Shown here in pieces: positions 36,309 to 49,067 of a stretch of 64,000 bases of DNA. Source of the stretch: Congeria kusceri. Its lineage: Eukaryota; Mollusca; Bivalvia; Myida; Dreissenidae. The translations under genes and the position numbers were made by a program. The notes under the pieces are model-generated. The model did not search any database. It worked only from the letters and a program-made list of their open reading frames with translations, and was not told where the DNA came from. Position 1 is the stretch's first letter. Each line of letters starts with the position of its first letter. The DNA lies in assembly GCA_027627225.1 (NCBI GenBank), contig CM051030.1, forward strand, positions 8,812,001 to 8,876,000. The letters run 5' to 3'.

Positions 36309-37810
36309 ACAAGAGGGCCATAATGGCCCAATGCGCTCACCTGACAACTGGTACAGATGAAGACCATACTGTTGTGACAGGTTTGAAAATTAAGGTATAT
36401 GATCAATACACAGTGGGGGTAGGATCAATTTTGATTTAAAACATCTGTAAGTGCAATGGGCTAACTAAAGTATGAGTCTGGTAGTGGTTGAGCGTTTTTT
36501 TGCTAATGGTTCTCAAATCATTTTTCTCGATATTCTTACCTGACCCTTTTTCATTAAGTCATTGACAATTCTGGAAAATACACAAACAAAAGATTTTTCT
36601 GTCTTTTCGCGAACAGTTTTGGAAAACTAGTTTCAATGCGATAATTGCGATGGCTGTGCTATAAGGTAAAGTTTTGCTTTTTATTTGATAATATTCTGTC
36701 CAATGATGATAAATGATGTTAATGCAGGCCTTAAAGACATCTATGTTGCATGTACCAATAACTGCATGCAAGTCTTGCAAATGTTGGAAATCAAATTTTA
36801 TGAATAAATTTTTATGGTCATAAGCAAACTGTGTAAGTTTGGTCAACATTGAATAAAAAATCGTGAGTGCAAGCCAATCATTGATAACTTGTTAATGTTT
36901 TTTTCCAAACACAAGGGGCAATAACTCTGGTTTTTCTGGCCCGATCATGCTTATATCCGACTTCACCTGTAGTCTTACGTTCATAGACAAACTGTACACG
37001 ACTGTTGAAGATTGGATGAAAAATGAAGTCTCTATTCTGAATAATGTCCATTTTTGTATATTTTTTTCACAAACAAAGGGCAATAACTCTGGTGTTTCTG
37101 GTCCGATCTCGCTTATATTCTACTTCACCTTTAATCTTATGGTCACAGACAAACTGTGCAAGATTGGTGAAGATTGGAAGAAAAATGAATTCTCTATCCT
37201 GAATAATGTCCATTTTTGCAATTTTTTTTCACAAAGGGCAATAACTCTGGTGTTTCTGGTCCGATCTTGCTTATATTCGACTTTAACTGTAATCTCATGG
37301 TAAAAGACAAACTATGCAAGATTGGTGAAGATTGGATGAAAAATGACTCTCTCTATCCTGAATAATGTCCATTTTTGTATATTTGTTTAATAAACAAAGG
37401 GCAATAACTCTGGTATTTGAAACACGATCAGTCCCATTTTTGACGTCTGCTGAGATCTGACGGTCGTACACAAACTGTGAAAGTCTGGTTAAGATTGGAT
37501 GGAAAATAAGGCCTATACGTTGGAAAAGGGCACTTTTGCACTTTTTTTGCATGAAAAAGGGGCAATAACTCTGGTGTTAATGGTGTGATCTGATCCAATA
37601 ACGATCCCATCCGAGATTTTATGGTCTTACACAAACTGTGCAAGTTAGGTCAAGATTTAATTTAAAAAATGTAGTCTTGATCGCGATAACGGTCCAAATT
37701 GTTGACGGCACATTGACGACGGACGACGGACGATAGACGACGGATGACACAGGAGAGGTCCCCTATACCAATAGCTCACCGAGCACTTCATGCTCAGGTG
37801 AGCTAAAAAT
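36309..37810. mobile_element. Bivalve dispersed element with a different amplified interior
   Basis: It has the same termini as 11599-14384 ('acaagagggccataatggcc', 'cgctcacctga' and '...tcatgctcaggtgagct'). The interior instead repeats a unit of about 155 bp with 'gggcaataactctggtgttt', 'tctggtccgatc', 'gacaaactgtgcaag' and 'attggtgaagattgga'. About five units are present, the outer ones most diverged. Confidence 0.87.
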
Positions 37811-38303
37811 AAAAGCCAGTTGTAAATTTCACAGGCCTAAATCAAGTTTGAAATACATATTATATTTACGGATACAAAAAAATTACTGGACAGTAAGTCT
37901 GGCATCAATGATTTTACAGCCGGCCTTTTGACATTTTTACCGGCAATGACCGGCAGGCCTGCGGTCTTCCGCCATGTCTGCAACCCTAATGGCCACTGCT
38001 TTCTGTCAGTGACTGGAGATGGGGCCCATGCACAGGTAGTTTGGGGGTTATTATCTGACATAAACAAATTAGCAACAGGGGAACAAAAATTTCATGAGTT
38101 ATTTCCAAAATGAATGTCTTTTTTCATTCAAATCATGCAAAATAATAAATATACACAGCAAAACTTACTGCATAATAATGGTGGGCAATGTTTGTACATT
38201 GTAACAACTCTTATAATGCTTTCATACATTTACTGCTTTAATTCAAATGTACACATTCTTGGAAGTCTGCAATATTTTACGTTTTACATGAAAAATTACA
38301 ATA
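37811..38303. other. Short GC-rich patch, possible exon
   Basis: At 37.93-38.04 kb GC rises. A plus-strand frame reads 'HCFLSVTGDGAHAQ' up to 'cacag', then 'gtagtt' (possible donor near 38036). The adjoining 'accggcaatgaccgg' is palindromic and 'tactggacagtaag' looks like repeat sequence, so this may be an unclassified mobile-element end. Confidence 0.25.
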
Positions 38304-39017
38304 CGCCGCAGATCTGTTATATCGCGATCCGTTATTTCGCGATATCCAATATATCGCGAATTGGCCGTGGATCCCGATTTTTTCCCATGTACATCAATAA
38401 TTTACTATTACACGACGTTCGTAAATAAATCCAGTTCGGTCTGGATTTTTGCGCCTACATGGCTACTCTTTCATTCACACTCTTGTAGTGTGACAAACAA
38501 TAACCCGACCCGCTCAACATCAAAGTGTAACAGTTTGACTTCTTCAGCTTACATCGCGCGTGCCACCCATGACAACGTCCTTTCACTGCTGTCCCTGTAA
38601 TTATATATAGACCAATACTGACCTATCTGAACAACAATAACGTTATCAATACAGCGTAACATTTTTCTGTTCATTTGTTGTTTAAGAGGAAGTGCTAACT
38701 GGACATCGTTCGCGATATAGATAACCAAATTTGTTTTTATGCGTTACGTAACTTTTATACGAAAGTAAAGATCTCAATGTTCTCTGAGCTACGAAGTTTT
38801 TATATGGCAATCAATACCCCCACACTTTCCATGAGGACGACGTGATGTTGTACATGTCAGCATAATTTTTGCGCGCTTTTCTAGCAAAACAAATGATTTA
38901 CACGAAATACATGATTGTGCAGTTTCATTGTAAATAGGATTCATTATATCGCGATCCAGCTATATCGCGATCGCGATCCATGGACCCCGCAAATCGCGAT
39001 ATAACGAATCTGTAGTG
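38304..39017 (+). mobile_element. TA-TSD TIR element carrying the shared core (family B, copy 2)
   Basis: The left end is 'cgccgcagatctgttatatc' and the right end '...gatataacgaatctgtagtg'. The left flank is TA and the right flank is CA (a mutated TA). It is colinear with 18247-19221 in reverse. Landmarks are 'gtaaataaatccagttcgg', 'gtgtgacaaacaataacccg' and the core at about 38760-38905. It is about 260 bp shorter than copy 1. Confidence 0.9.
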
Positions 39018-39543
39018 CAACAAGAATATGAAACAAATGTGCATACTGCTGTGTAATTCATAAAAACTCAGCGAAGCAATTTACAAAATGCCATATTAAC
39101 TACACATTACGTCTCAAATGTCCTTCCATAAAAAGGCAGTTTCTGAAATGGAAAATCCATACTTGTATAAGCTAGCATTATTATTTCGTGACTCACTGTA
39201 ATTGTTTATCTCAGCCGTTCAATTTCCAGGGTGATCTAGGGCTATTGGAAATATAAACTGGAGTCTCACATGGAAGGCAAAGTAAACCTGATTGTTTTGC
39301 AGGAAACAAATTCATTCAGTGGTTGAAATGTGCACAATCCTGCAAGCTCTGAGTTGGTTAATTCTGAGCTGGGCTGGCTCAACTTCAACTTCAGCATTTA
39401 ATAGATACCAAATAACAATATAACATAACATATAATGTTAATTCTGGGCCAAATTGCAGGTGAGCCAATGGCCCACCAGCCACAAAATCAGTGCGCCACT
39501 GAAGGATTTTCTCAGGGGCGACAAATTATTACCATAATTATTT
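39018..39543. other. AT-rich sequence, nothing recognised
   Basis: No exon, TIR or array is visible. Confidence 0.45.
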
Positions 39544-42500
39544 CAGAGGGGGTAATCACATGATGATCAAAAGGGAATCAAAATGGCGACATTCTTGCAG
39601 AAACAGGTATTTTTTGTTTTTTTTTATACTCTTAAATAGTGTGCTTTAATATTTTAATGCCGTCCACTTTCTAGCCATATCAGTTAGAAAGTATTTAACG
39701 TTTGTTTCGTGTATGTCCTCGCCCTAGATCTTGTCTTTACTCGGTGCACATATACTAAGCGGGGACGGTTTTCCGTGTAATTTGTTATCGTAAACGGGTT
39801 TCACGTAAGAAATCCCTCTCTCAGGATGAAATTAGATAAATTGCAAAAACTAACGTGTTCGGAATATTCTTTGAATGTTTTTAATGGGTTTTGCTAGGGT
39901 CAGACATGTCAGAATCTTTTTTTCAAGTTGTACGCACCAATAATGTTTTATGATCTAAACGGGTCCCACATCTGATATGATCACAATGGGGTCACGTTTT
40001 ATGTCAGAAAACAGACAAACTCATTTACAGATTTTCCAATCTAAATTGAAACTTGAAATCATGTTCTGGGCGAGGTATCTAATAACTAGGACGAGAACTG
40101 TCGAATCTAAACCAAATAAGAAGCAAGTGCTCGTTTGTAACATGAAAGTGACATTTGACATGTATGTCATTTCTTGTCATAATACCACATATACATAGTT
40201 TAGAATTTAATTTGTTTTCAATTTTCCAGTGCTACATTGCATTACCAGATGACAAGCATTACTACTATACACAGTCCTGTGGTATGTAATAACTTGATTT
40301 GCTTCCATGTAGGTTCCATTATCGCCCGTCCTTTATGATGCTTCTTAGGAACAAATAAACATAAGTGTCAATGCTTTAAAATATTTTTTTTCTATTTCTT
40401 AAATACATTTATATGTGCTTCTGTTTAAAAATAATATCACATTAAACAAACAAGTATAGATTAAACCGTTTTAAATCTGAAAAGCCATATTATTTCAGAA
40501 GGGAAAATGCTTGTGTTAATATTTGTGTTTATAATTTTAAATTAAAAGTTTAATGTTTTAAATATGTGAATTCAAGGCAATCACTTTGTATTTTATATTG
40601 TAGTGACCACACATATAAATTTTCCGATGATATGAATTTGTATTCTCTAATAGTACGGTATTTAGACAGAATTAACTTAGTTTGTCAACATTTGTTCAAG
40701 AGAAAACATAAGACAAAATTTGTAATAATCTTATTCAGATTCTGGTGTGCTTCAATCACCCTGGTGCAGCATTGGGTTAGACCTGACAAGATGCATCGTC
40801 TACTGCAAAGCTACATAGCCACTGACTCATCTCTTATTCAAGATACTGCACAAATATAATATAAGATGCTGGGTTTAAATAAAAGTTGTGAGACTAAAAG
40901 TTGTGAGACTAAATATTTACAAAGTGGTGGTAAATCAAATGTCTCAAAACAGTAATACAACTAATTTAAGATTACAAGTACTCGCGATGCATTGTAAAGA
41001 ATGATGTTAAACTGTATGACAGAGTGATTTAAAGTGATCTATTAATATGAATAAGTTATAAATTTTACCATGTATATTTTAGTCAGCTTTTATTTTACTT
41101 TGTCTAAGTGAAAACATTATTTATCACACATAATTTACACTTACGGTATTAATAAAAATATCCCCTATATATATATGTATTTGAAGTAAACACACATTTA
41201 GCTGGTTGTAAAAGGTATGGTTGCATATTGTGTTTAAGCAATGTTGTATTTAAGCATTACTATTGTCAATTTTGAATAGTTGTACTCTCATGGCATATGC
41301 TAAATAAACACTACATGTAGCATTATGTTTGGTTGTTATAATGTATTTATTACAAGTATGTATTTTCAAGATCAGCTACTAATAAAACTATATCCATGTT
41401 GAAAATGAATGAATGTTTTTCAACATTTTTTCGCTATTTTTCAACGTTGATGAAATTACCCGTACTCCTTAGTGACCAGTTGTGACTTGTCAATCAAGGA
41501 TTGAGTTGACCAATTAACGGTTTATATTTCAGTGGTAAATAATCGCACATGGTTGCATAATCTAATCAATTGACTTTAAATCCTTGGAAAAGCAAACTAC
41601 GACAAACAGAAAGGCGGAGCGTTCGATGATTTTGCAACTGATCAATTCAACGTTGTTTCAATGTTTCTGTGCCCTGCTCGGTTAAGGAATTGCAGATATA
41701 AGATGTGTCTCAAAATATAGATTACAGTACACGATAAGTGTAATTTCAATAAGTGCGTGTTAGATACTTGTCAAGAAATAAAGTCACTGGAAGTTTTATT
41801 ACTGGTATATTTTTTTCTAACACATGATATATCAATAATAAGGCAAGAGAGATCTGAACAATAATTGAGTGTCATGGATGTTCAATTGCACAATATAATT
41901 TTAGATCATAGCTTTAAATCACACTAATCAATGTATATGCGATGAGTAGTGAAACTTTTAACTGTATATGTAACTACGAATTTTAAAAAATGATAGTGAT
42001 CATAAATGTTGACTATTATTCAGCTTAATAACAACTAGATGGGCATCAATCATTCCTATATAATGATTCCAAAAAAAACTTCAACATGATTTTATATGCG
42101 AATTAATAGAAATTCAGATTAAGAAATGCCTGTTAATGCACCATACACTCAAAATTGTCTTGCTAAGTATTGTTTGAAACACCTATGCACACCTTGTCAT
42201 TGTCGAAAAACATTTTCCCACAACACCTGTAAGGTGCGAATGCTTTGTACAGTCTGACATGGCGGCTGTAGCCACTTCTTAACCTTAATTCTTGGCCACA
42301 ATACGATCATAGTCTAGTAGCAATGGCGGTTGTTTCCGTATCTGTCTGAAAATGAAAATAGCATAAAAATTATTTAATATAACAAACACATATCAGAATG
42401 CACTATTCAATGATTATAATTTTATGACTTCAAAATTGAATGAAATCTTTCAGCACCGAGCAAGATACAATTCCAACTTAGGAAGACATTTGAATGTCGC

Positions 42501-43208
42501 CAAACCAACTAAGGATTTTATTATTGTCAAAACATCCACTGATATAAATATATTTGAGAAGGTGGTCTTTCTTATTATGTTATATTTTCCTATTTAGCTT
42601 AGTTCTCTTTAATGTATGCAATCTAATGCCCATGAAATAAGGTTAAAATAAAGAGTGTTTACTGGAAACACATACATGTGTATGTCTAATAATGGTTGGA
42701 ACGTTCAAAGTTGCAAACTTTACCAGATAAGCTTCAATTGAGATTTTTCGAAATAAAATGACCCCTTTTTGATCAAACCGGATGTGGGACCCATTTAGAT
42801 CATAAAACTATTCTGGTGCGTACAACTTAAAAAAAAATTTGAGACGTCTGCCCCATACCAAACCCTTATATAAACACCCAAAGAATACTCCTAGCACATT
42901 TTTTATATAACATTTTCCCTCATTTCATCCTGAGAGAGCGATTTCCTAAGTGAAACCCGGTAATGATCACAAATGACATGGAAAACAGTCCCCGCTTAGA
43001 AAATGTGCACCGAGTAATGTCGAGATCTAGAGTGAAGACAGGCACGAAATAAACGCTAAACATTTTCTAACGAATGTGGCTGGAAAGTGGGCGGCATTAA
43101 AATTGTTAAGCAAATATTTAAAGGGTATAAAAATGCAGAAAATACCTGTTTTTGCGAGGTCGGAGCCATTTTCATTCCCTTTTGATCATCACATGATTAC
43201 CCTCTCTG
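39544..43208. mobile_element. 3.7-kb element with about 460-bp TIRs, 5-bp TSD tattt
   Basis: The left arm (39544 to about 40005) and right arm (about 42745-43208) are diverged inverted copies. Matching landmarks are 'gtaatcacatgatgatcaaa' and 'tttgatcatcacatgattac'; 'tcaggatgaaatt' and 'atttcatcctga'; 'gggtcccacatc' and 'gatgtgggaccc'. 'tattt' flanks both ends (39539-39543 and 43209-43213). The interior of about 2.7 kb is AT-rich, with only short random frames. I see no transposase motif. The ends read CAG...CTG, as in the other 5-bp TSD elements here. Confidence 0.88.
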
Positions 43209-43613
43209 TATTTTCCATGTTACTTTTATAATGTTTTAACAATGTCAAAAAACATCTTTTCATCGTACAATAACCACAAAAATGTATCTAACCAACCTTA
43301 GTTACCTTTCTGACATTTGTGACCGTCAACCTTTTTGGAAGATTTATCAGTAACAGCACTGCAGATGAAGTACGGGTACGGCCGAATCAATGGAAGTTTT
43401 CTCGCCCTCATTTTCCACGGTGTTCTCATGTTGCCTAGGAATTTTGGTGGAAAGCTTTCCGCTTTGACATCTTTATTTTCTTATTAAATCAATTTAAACT
43501 GCATGTAAATTTCCGACAGCACTGTAAGCAATTTGTGATGATGTAAGAGAGGTCAAATGGCACATGACCGTATCCACCAATGAAATCGCTAGTTATAAAA
43601 CAGTACGCGCGCT

Positions 43614-43626
43614 GTAGCCAGGCAAC
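43614..43626. promoter_or_regulatory. Perfect match to the RFX X-box
   Basis: 'gtagccaggcaac' fits GTNRCC(N0-3)RGYAAC exactly, with a one-base spacer. RFX X-boxes lie upstream of many ciliary genes. 'gcgcgctgtagcc' gives local CpG richness. There is no recognised gene next to it, so function is inference, and a chance hit is possible. Confidence 0.35.
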
Positions 43627-43855
43627 GGTTCGCAATATGATTTTGGATGATTTTCATGCGAAAAAAAACACCTGCAGATGGAATTTTCTATGCGCCTGTT
43701 ATATTTATCATGCGCCCAAATGGCGCATGGAGAGTATTTTGCTGCGCCCATTTATTATTTTTTATGGGAGTCCTGTTATGGGATTTACGTAAAGGCGCGG
43801 CCCAGAATGAACACTGATATAAGAATTGGAGTTTGCTTGGCTAAACTGCTCATTT

Positions 43856-43933
43856 TGATTGCTATTTAGTCTTTTCAATAATTGTTGGAAGGTCTGATTG
43901 CTATTTAGTCTTTTCAATAATTGTTGGAAGGTC
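43856..43933. repeat. 39-bp perfect tandem duplication
   Basis: 'tgattgctatttagtcttt' and the following 20 bp occur twice, head to tail, without mismatch. It is therefore recent. Confidence 0.95.
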
Positions 43934-44648
43934 TTGACCATTTGGGCATAAGCCATTTAATTTCAACTTGCCCAAATTCACATGAACTTGTCCAAAAATA
44001 GGAAATAAAATCTAGAGATTACCTAAACCTTTAAAAGTGAGATGGAAAGAAAATCAGGCCACAGGCAAGTGGGTTATTTCGAAGACTGCTATTAACTGCA
44101 TACCTTTCTTCAACAACCGCCAGATATTATCCATTGCTCTTCTCTTCAGCTTGACCAGGGGTAATGGGGCTGGAACGCTTAGTGGGACATTATATAGTTG
44201 TTTCTACATTCTGTGTGGAATTTAAGAATAACATTCACTGAAATTTCCTTAAAATACTAATATGTGTTACCATAAGACATCAATCATAGAATATACACAT
44301 TTATTAAAAACACACGTTTTATATGCTGCAAACTGTATGTAATTAAAAGGTTTGCAAAGTTATTCGTACAGTAGACATCTGCAATCAAGACTACACAAAT
44401 GAAAACGATAGTAACACAAAACTGTATACCCATATAAGTTGATAAACTTTTCACATTTTTAATTTATTGATTGACAAAAGATGCAAAGTATCCAAGCAAA
44501 AGATCAGAAATTATGATAACTACAGTAATCCATCGACAACTTACCCGGCCCACGCCATTTTTAGGCAACTGTAACATGTTTACTATTAAGGAAATCTGGA
44601 ATTTTGTCAGTTTTAAGCAGGAAAACATCAGATGAAGTTACATATACT

Positions 44649-45108
44649 CGGACTTCATTACACAGACATGACCAGCAAATTTTGAGTGGGTCCTACATTT
44701 ATTTACAAAGAATCATTCCAACCGTCCGACAGCTTTTTCAAGACTCATTCCTATATATTACAAGATAACAAAATACCAAACATCGGAGCAAAATTAAAAA
44801 CATGTGCATATTAAATGTATTTGTGTGTATGTCTTGCGAACAGTTAATTTAGACGGGTGTTTCAGATTTCGTTTTTATTATTTTATTATGTGAGTTGTCA
44901 TATCGTAGTGTAATATTAATTTAAACAATAATGACAAACGGTGGGTAAAATATGTTCGCTTTTAACATCGCGAAAATATTTTAGTGTATACATGTATACA
45001 TACTTAAATGAATGTTTCAGTCCAGCAAATTTCATTTCGATCCGGCTACTTTTGACAGGTTGTCAGACCAAATGTCCGACACTTGTTTTTGAGCTTTCAG
45101 GAAGTCTG
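44649..45108 (+). mobile_element. Family A element lacking the core (copy 2)
   Basis: The left end is 'cggacttcattacacagac' (degraded) and the right end '...gagctttcaggaagtctg'. It shares 'acatgaccagcaaattttga' with the 46.2-kb copy on the left and 'ttttgacaggttgtcagacc' with the 33-kb copy on the right. Between 'catcggagcaa' and 'tgtatgtcttgcgaac' it lacks the family B insert of roughly 650-700 bp present in copies 1 and 3. Confidence 0.8.
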
Positions 45109-46207
45109 ATTACATTCAAAACATCGACGTCTTTAACACATCGCTATAGCATGTGCATAGCGTAGGAAAAGGTACAGGGTGCTCCTAAAAATTAGCAGGG
45201 CGCAAATCCGGACCAGTCTGTTGACATTCTCTAACAATTTGCTAAATCCTGGGTATTTATTAGTCTTATGCTTATAATTAAGGTTTTTAAGCATAGTATA
45301 TTCATTTGTCATTGAATATTTGCAAAAAATTATTAAATTCAAAGCTATTCAACATTTCTGTGTTGACCAGCCCAGAGGGGCAGCAGGGGGGAACCAAAAA
45401 GGAGCAGGGTGCAGCACCCTGCCAGCGCCTTTTTTGGCCGATTTTATAGCCGTTAGTCGGTCATATTCCCAATGGCAAAAAATATCTTTTTTTCCCAATT
45501 CGAATACAAAAATTCCCAATCGTACTGAAATTTATTTTGAAATCGGTTAATTTTTGACATAGTTTTGTCCATAATGTGACCTTCGTACGACGTATTGGGC
45601 TTAATCATATTGAGTACGAACTGCAGTAACTGGGATATTACTAATGCGGAATACTCTCGGCTATTATCGTTACTTATGCGACTCTCATCTATTATCGTTA
45701 CTTAAAGGTCCCAATGTAAGCGTCGTTTGAATGAGACGCTTTTGGCATGCTAAGATGTTGCACAACAGCAAGTATTACAGAAAAAATATAAAACACTAAT
45801 TGTAAAAAGATCGATGTTTTGTTCAAACAAGTGTGTCTGGCGGCAACACCAACATCAATTGAGAAGCAACCTACAAGTACAACTTTCAGTGAACAACTGC
45901 TGAAATTGAAATTTCTACAAGGCCTTAGGTGAAAAAAAAAACATCAGACCAACTCCGTAATCAACAACTTCAAGAACATGAAGACAAGGATCTTCTGTTA
46001 TAAAGTGACTGTGCATTAAACTTATAGTGTTAAATGACATAATATTTATATAGATCTAATTCTGTCTATCCCAACTGAATAAACATGTGACAATTATGTG
46101 AACATTGCAGTCTGTCAATAATTATTCAAATTTAACATTTAAACACTTTCAACATTAATCAAACTTTTATAATTTTTCCCAATTTGAAGCAAATTGACCC
46201 TAAATTT
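45109..46207. other. Unassigned, with hAT-end-like fragments
   Basis: 'ggaaaaggtacagggtgct' at about 45166 recurs near 57898. 'cagggtgctcc' (45175) and 'ggtgcagcaccctg' (about 45408-45421) form an inverted pair about 247 bp apart, with no TSD. Further right, 'attcccaatggc' and 'tttttcccaattcg' resemble the subterminal parts of the 61305-62737 element. No gene is visible. Confidence 0.4.
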
Positions 46208-47340
46208 CAGACTTCCCGAAAACCCTCAGTCAGACGGACATGACCAGCAAATTTTGAGTGGGTCCGACATTTATTTACTAAGAATCGGTCAGACCGTCCG
46301 ACAACTTTTAAAGACTTATTCCTATAATTTATTATGTAACTGGATGAAAAATACCTAATATCGGAGCAACTGAATACATCTCCACTATATCGTGATCCGC
46401 ACTTTGCGAATCGTTTGTGGATCTGATCATGATTTTTTTTCATGCTCTATTGATTACCCCAACTGCCGTAAATAAATCCTGTTTGGTCCGAATTTTTGCA
46501 CCTTAATCGCAACTTTTTTCATTTAAACTCGTCATATGTGACAAACAATAACACGACTTGCGCAAAATCAACGTGTAACAGTTTGACGTCACCAGCTTAC
46601 ATTGCGCAACGTCCTTTCGTTGCTTTAATTAGCAGCCTAATTTCAAACAGCTGTGGGTCGTGAAAAACGTGCTGCACGCCGTCCACGTGGTGGGTGTTCA
46701 CCGTCACTGTAAGTGATAGATCAATACTGACCTATACAACAACAACGTTATCGATACCGCGTAACTGCTTTCGCGTTTTAGAGGTAAAATAAATGGTGTC
46801 TACAAAAGATCTAGACCGAGTAAAAATATGACACATACAATTTGCACATCCTTAGCGATTTTATAGACACCTAATTGTTTTATAACAAAAGTAAAGATTT
46901 CACAATTCTTTTCGCTAGAAATTTTGTATATCACGGTCATTACTGAAACGTCTATGCTTTCCATGCGGATGACGTGACGCTGAGATTGTCAGCATAATTT
47001 TCGCTGGCTTTTTTTAGCTAACCACGGATTTTACATGAACAACATGTGTATACGAAATGTAAATAGAATATGATTGTATGTCTCGTGAACCGTAAAATCG
47101 GATAGGTGTTTGGGATTTGTGTTGTCATATCGTAGTTTGATATTAATTAAATGTATTGTATATTGTATGTTATGGGTGTTAACAACAATTAAAAAGGTGA
47201 GTAAGTTACGTTTGCTGTTTGAGATCGCAAAAACACACTAGTGTATACATGTATAATGTTTACTATAGACTATACATACATGAATGAATTTTCGGTCCGG
47301 CAATTTTTATTTCGGTCCGGCATATTTTGACTGGTTGTCG
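46208..47340 (+). mobile_element. Family A element with family B core (copy 3), right end truncated
   Basis: The left end is 'cagacttcccgaaaaccc'. The family B insert runs from about 46378 ('ctatatcgtgatccgc') to about 47090 ('tgtaaatagaatatgattg'). It includes 'cggtttgacgtcaccagc'-type sequence and the core at about 46900-47040. The right side reaches 'gactggttgtcggacc' but lacks the terminal '...gggaagtctg'. Confidence 0.83.
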
Positions 47341-49067
47341 GACCAAAAAATCAAGCGTATTTGGACGCATATTTTTTCAAAAGGACGCATGTCAAACCCA
47401 TGCCAAGATTCCTTGGGATGCATGCTTTTTCGCTTACTGCGTATACTCTGTTACTTAACACATACATGTGTCTGCAGTAAACTCGGCAGTAGTCGCAATA
47501 AAATCAATATTGGCCCCAGTGCACACTGCAGCTGTAAAAGTCTAGTGCTTTAGCTCGGCCCACAGCAGTCCCTCAGCTCCGCCCACACCATTCCGGACAG
47601 TTACTGTTAATTTTCATTGGTAAATTACATCTGTCATTATTGATGTGCTTTAATCAACAAGTCAATTAGAATGTGCTATATCGCCAAAATGTGACAAAAG
47701 GCGTCCTCAATTAGGAACAATTAGAACATAGTTGACAACTTAAAACAAACAACATTGTTAAAATAAGTGAAAAACAGCTTCTGCTGATTTCAGTAATTTA
47801 TTTTGCCAATCAAATTTCATGAAAAAAAACTAAATCTTTAAACGGTTATAGGAGATTTTGTTTTGACATAAATTTTATAAGAAAATCTAGGGCTGAAGTT
47901 TGATTATTATTATTATCATGATTATTATTTTATTTATAACTGTCATATATTGTATAAATGTATAAATTAAAAAAATTCCATTCACTCTCGCACTTCACAT
48001 ACTCATCTTTTTTTATTTCATTTGGGACTCCTACTTTTTAGGGGGAAGGAGTCCCAGGATTCCTATTTTAAAATCCTAGTGAGATCCCAGATTTTATGAA
48101 GAATTATTTATTATTGCACCTTTCTATCAACTTCTCCAGTGTTATATATAATAATTTACAATCATTCACAAAATCATTTTCTGACAATGCTAATTTGTTA
48201 AATTTGCCCAACAAATTCATGTAACAATTATAGTAACGTTAATAATTTAGTAAATTACTAGCATGTAGATTATTAATTTATCACCGTTCGTTGAAAACAT
48301 GGAAGGTATCATCGGTTTATTCACGGTACACATATTAATAATGTTTGAGTTTACCGTACCTTAATTTTCGGTCCGATAAGTTTTCTTATGGTGTCAGAAA
48401 AATTTACAGTCCGAGAAGTCTCATTAGTGGGGACCAAAAAAGCTGTGGTCAGAGAAGTCAAGTAACCGATCATCTTGTCCCTCTTGTAATATGTTTCCGG
48501 TAAAAAAATCTCTATATTAATGTTAATGCGGATTGTCTTTTTTAAAGAAACTTCGAATTTTTTTTTACAAAGTTACGGGTTACTGGAAATACCGAAATCT
48601 ACATGAATCTACATGGAAGTGGTCAAGTTATTATAAAAATTTCCAATGTTGTTATACTAAAGTATTAGCTATACACCGTTTCAATTAATCGCGTAAATGT
48701 CCAGTACGAGTCCTCCACTTATGTCACATCCGGCAAGTGCTGGATATTTACGCTATTAATAGAAACAGTTTAACTGTATAGAGCAATGAATAAGAATTGT
48801 ATAGAGCAATTAATAAGAATTTCCTCGACATATTTTTAAACTCTCTAAAGAACCTTCTACAATTGTAACTGGGCCCTTCAAAGTTAAAAAGTAAGTTTTT
48901 GGTGACCTTTTCATAATTCCTTGTAATATTTTACCTTTATTTTGCACATTTATGAAATAGTTTATCATTTTGTTAAATGAAGGTAAACATTGGTATTCAA
49001 TTTGCATTAAAATCAAGACCTTGTATAAATCACCGACTGAGATATGCATTATATTTTGAAATTTCAG
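47341..49067. other. Unassigned sequence upstream of the DUF3504 exon
   Basis: 'gggactcctac' and 'ggagtccc' form a small inverted pair near 48030. 'ggtccgataag' and 'cagtccgagaag' near 48.37-48.46 kb resemble family A ends. I searched for the preceding exon of a DUF3504 gene and did not find it. Confidence 0.4.

Larger units (their letters stand above)
43209..44648. other. Unassigned; promoter-like patch
   Basis: 43.3-43.65 kb is richer in CpG than its surroundings and carries an X-box match. A 39-bp duplication lies at 43856-43933. No exon can be assigned. Confidence 0.4.

Noticed and set aside
36947..37552. Repeated frames with 'SILNNVHF' on both strands
   Set aside because: They are tandem copies of the unit of about 155 bp of a dispersed repeat, with no coding signature.
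40566..40859. 97-codon frame inside the long-TIR element as a transposase
   Set aside because: No transposase motif and composition typical of AT-rich non-coding DNA.
45175..45421. Small TIR element with 'cagggtgct' ends
   Set aside because: The inverted pair is short and the flanks show no 5-, 6- or 8-bp duplication, so it is noted only within the flank entry.
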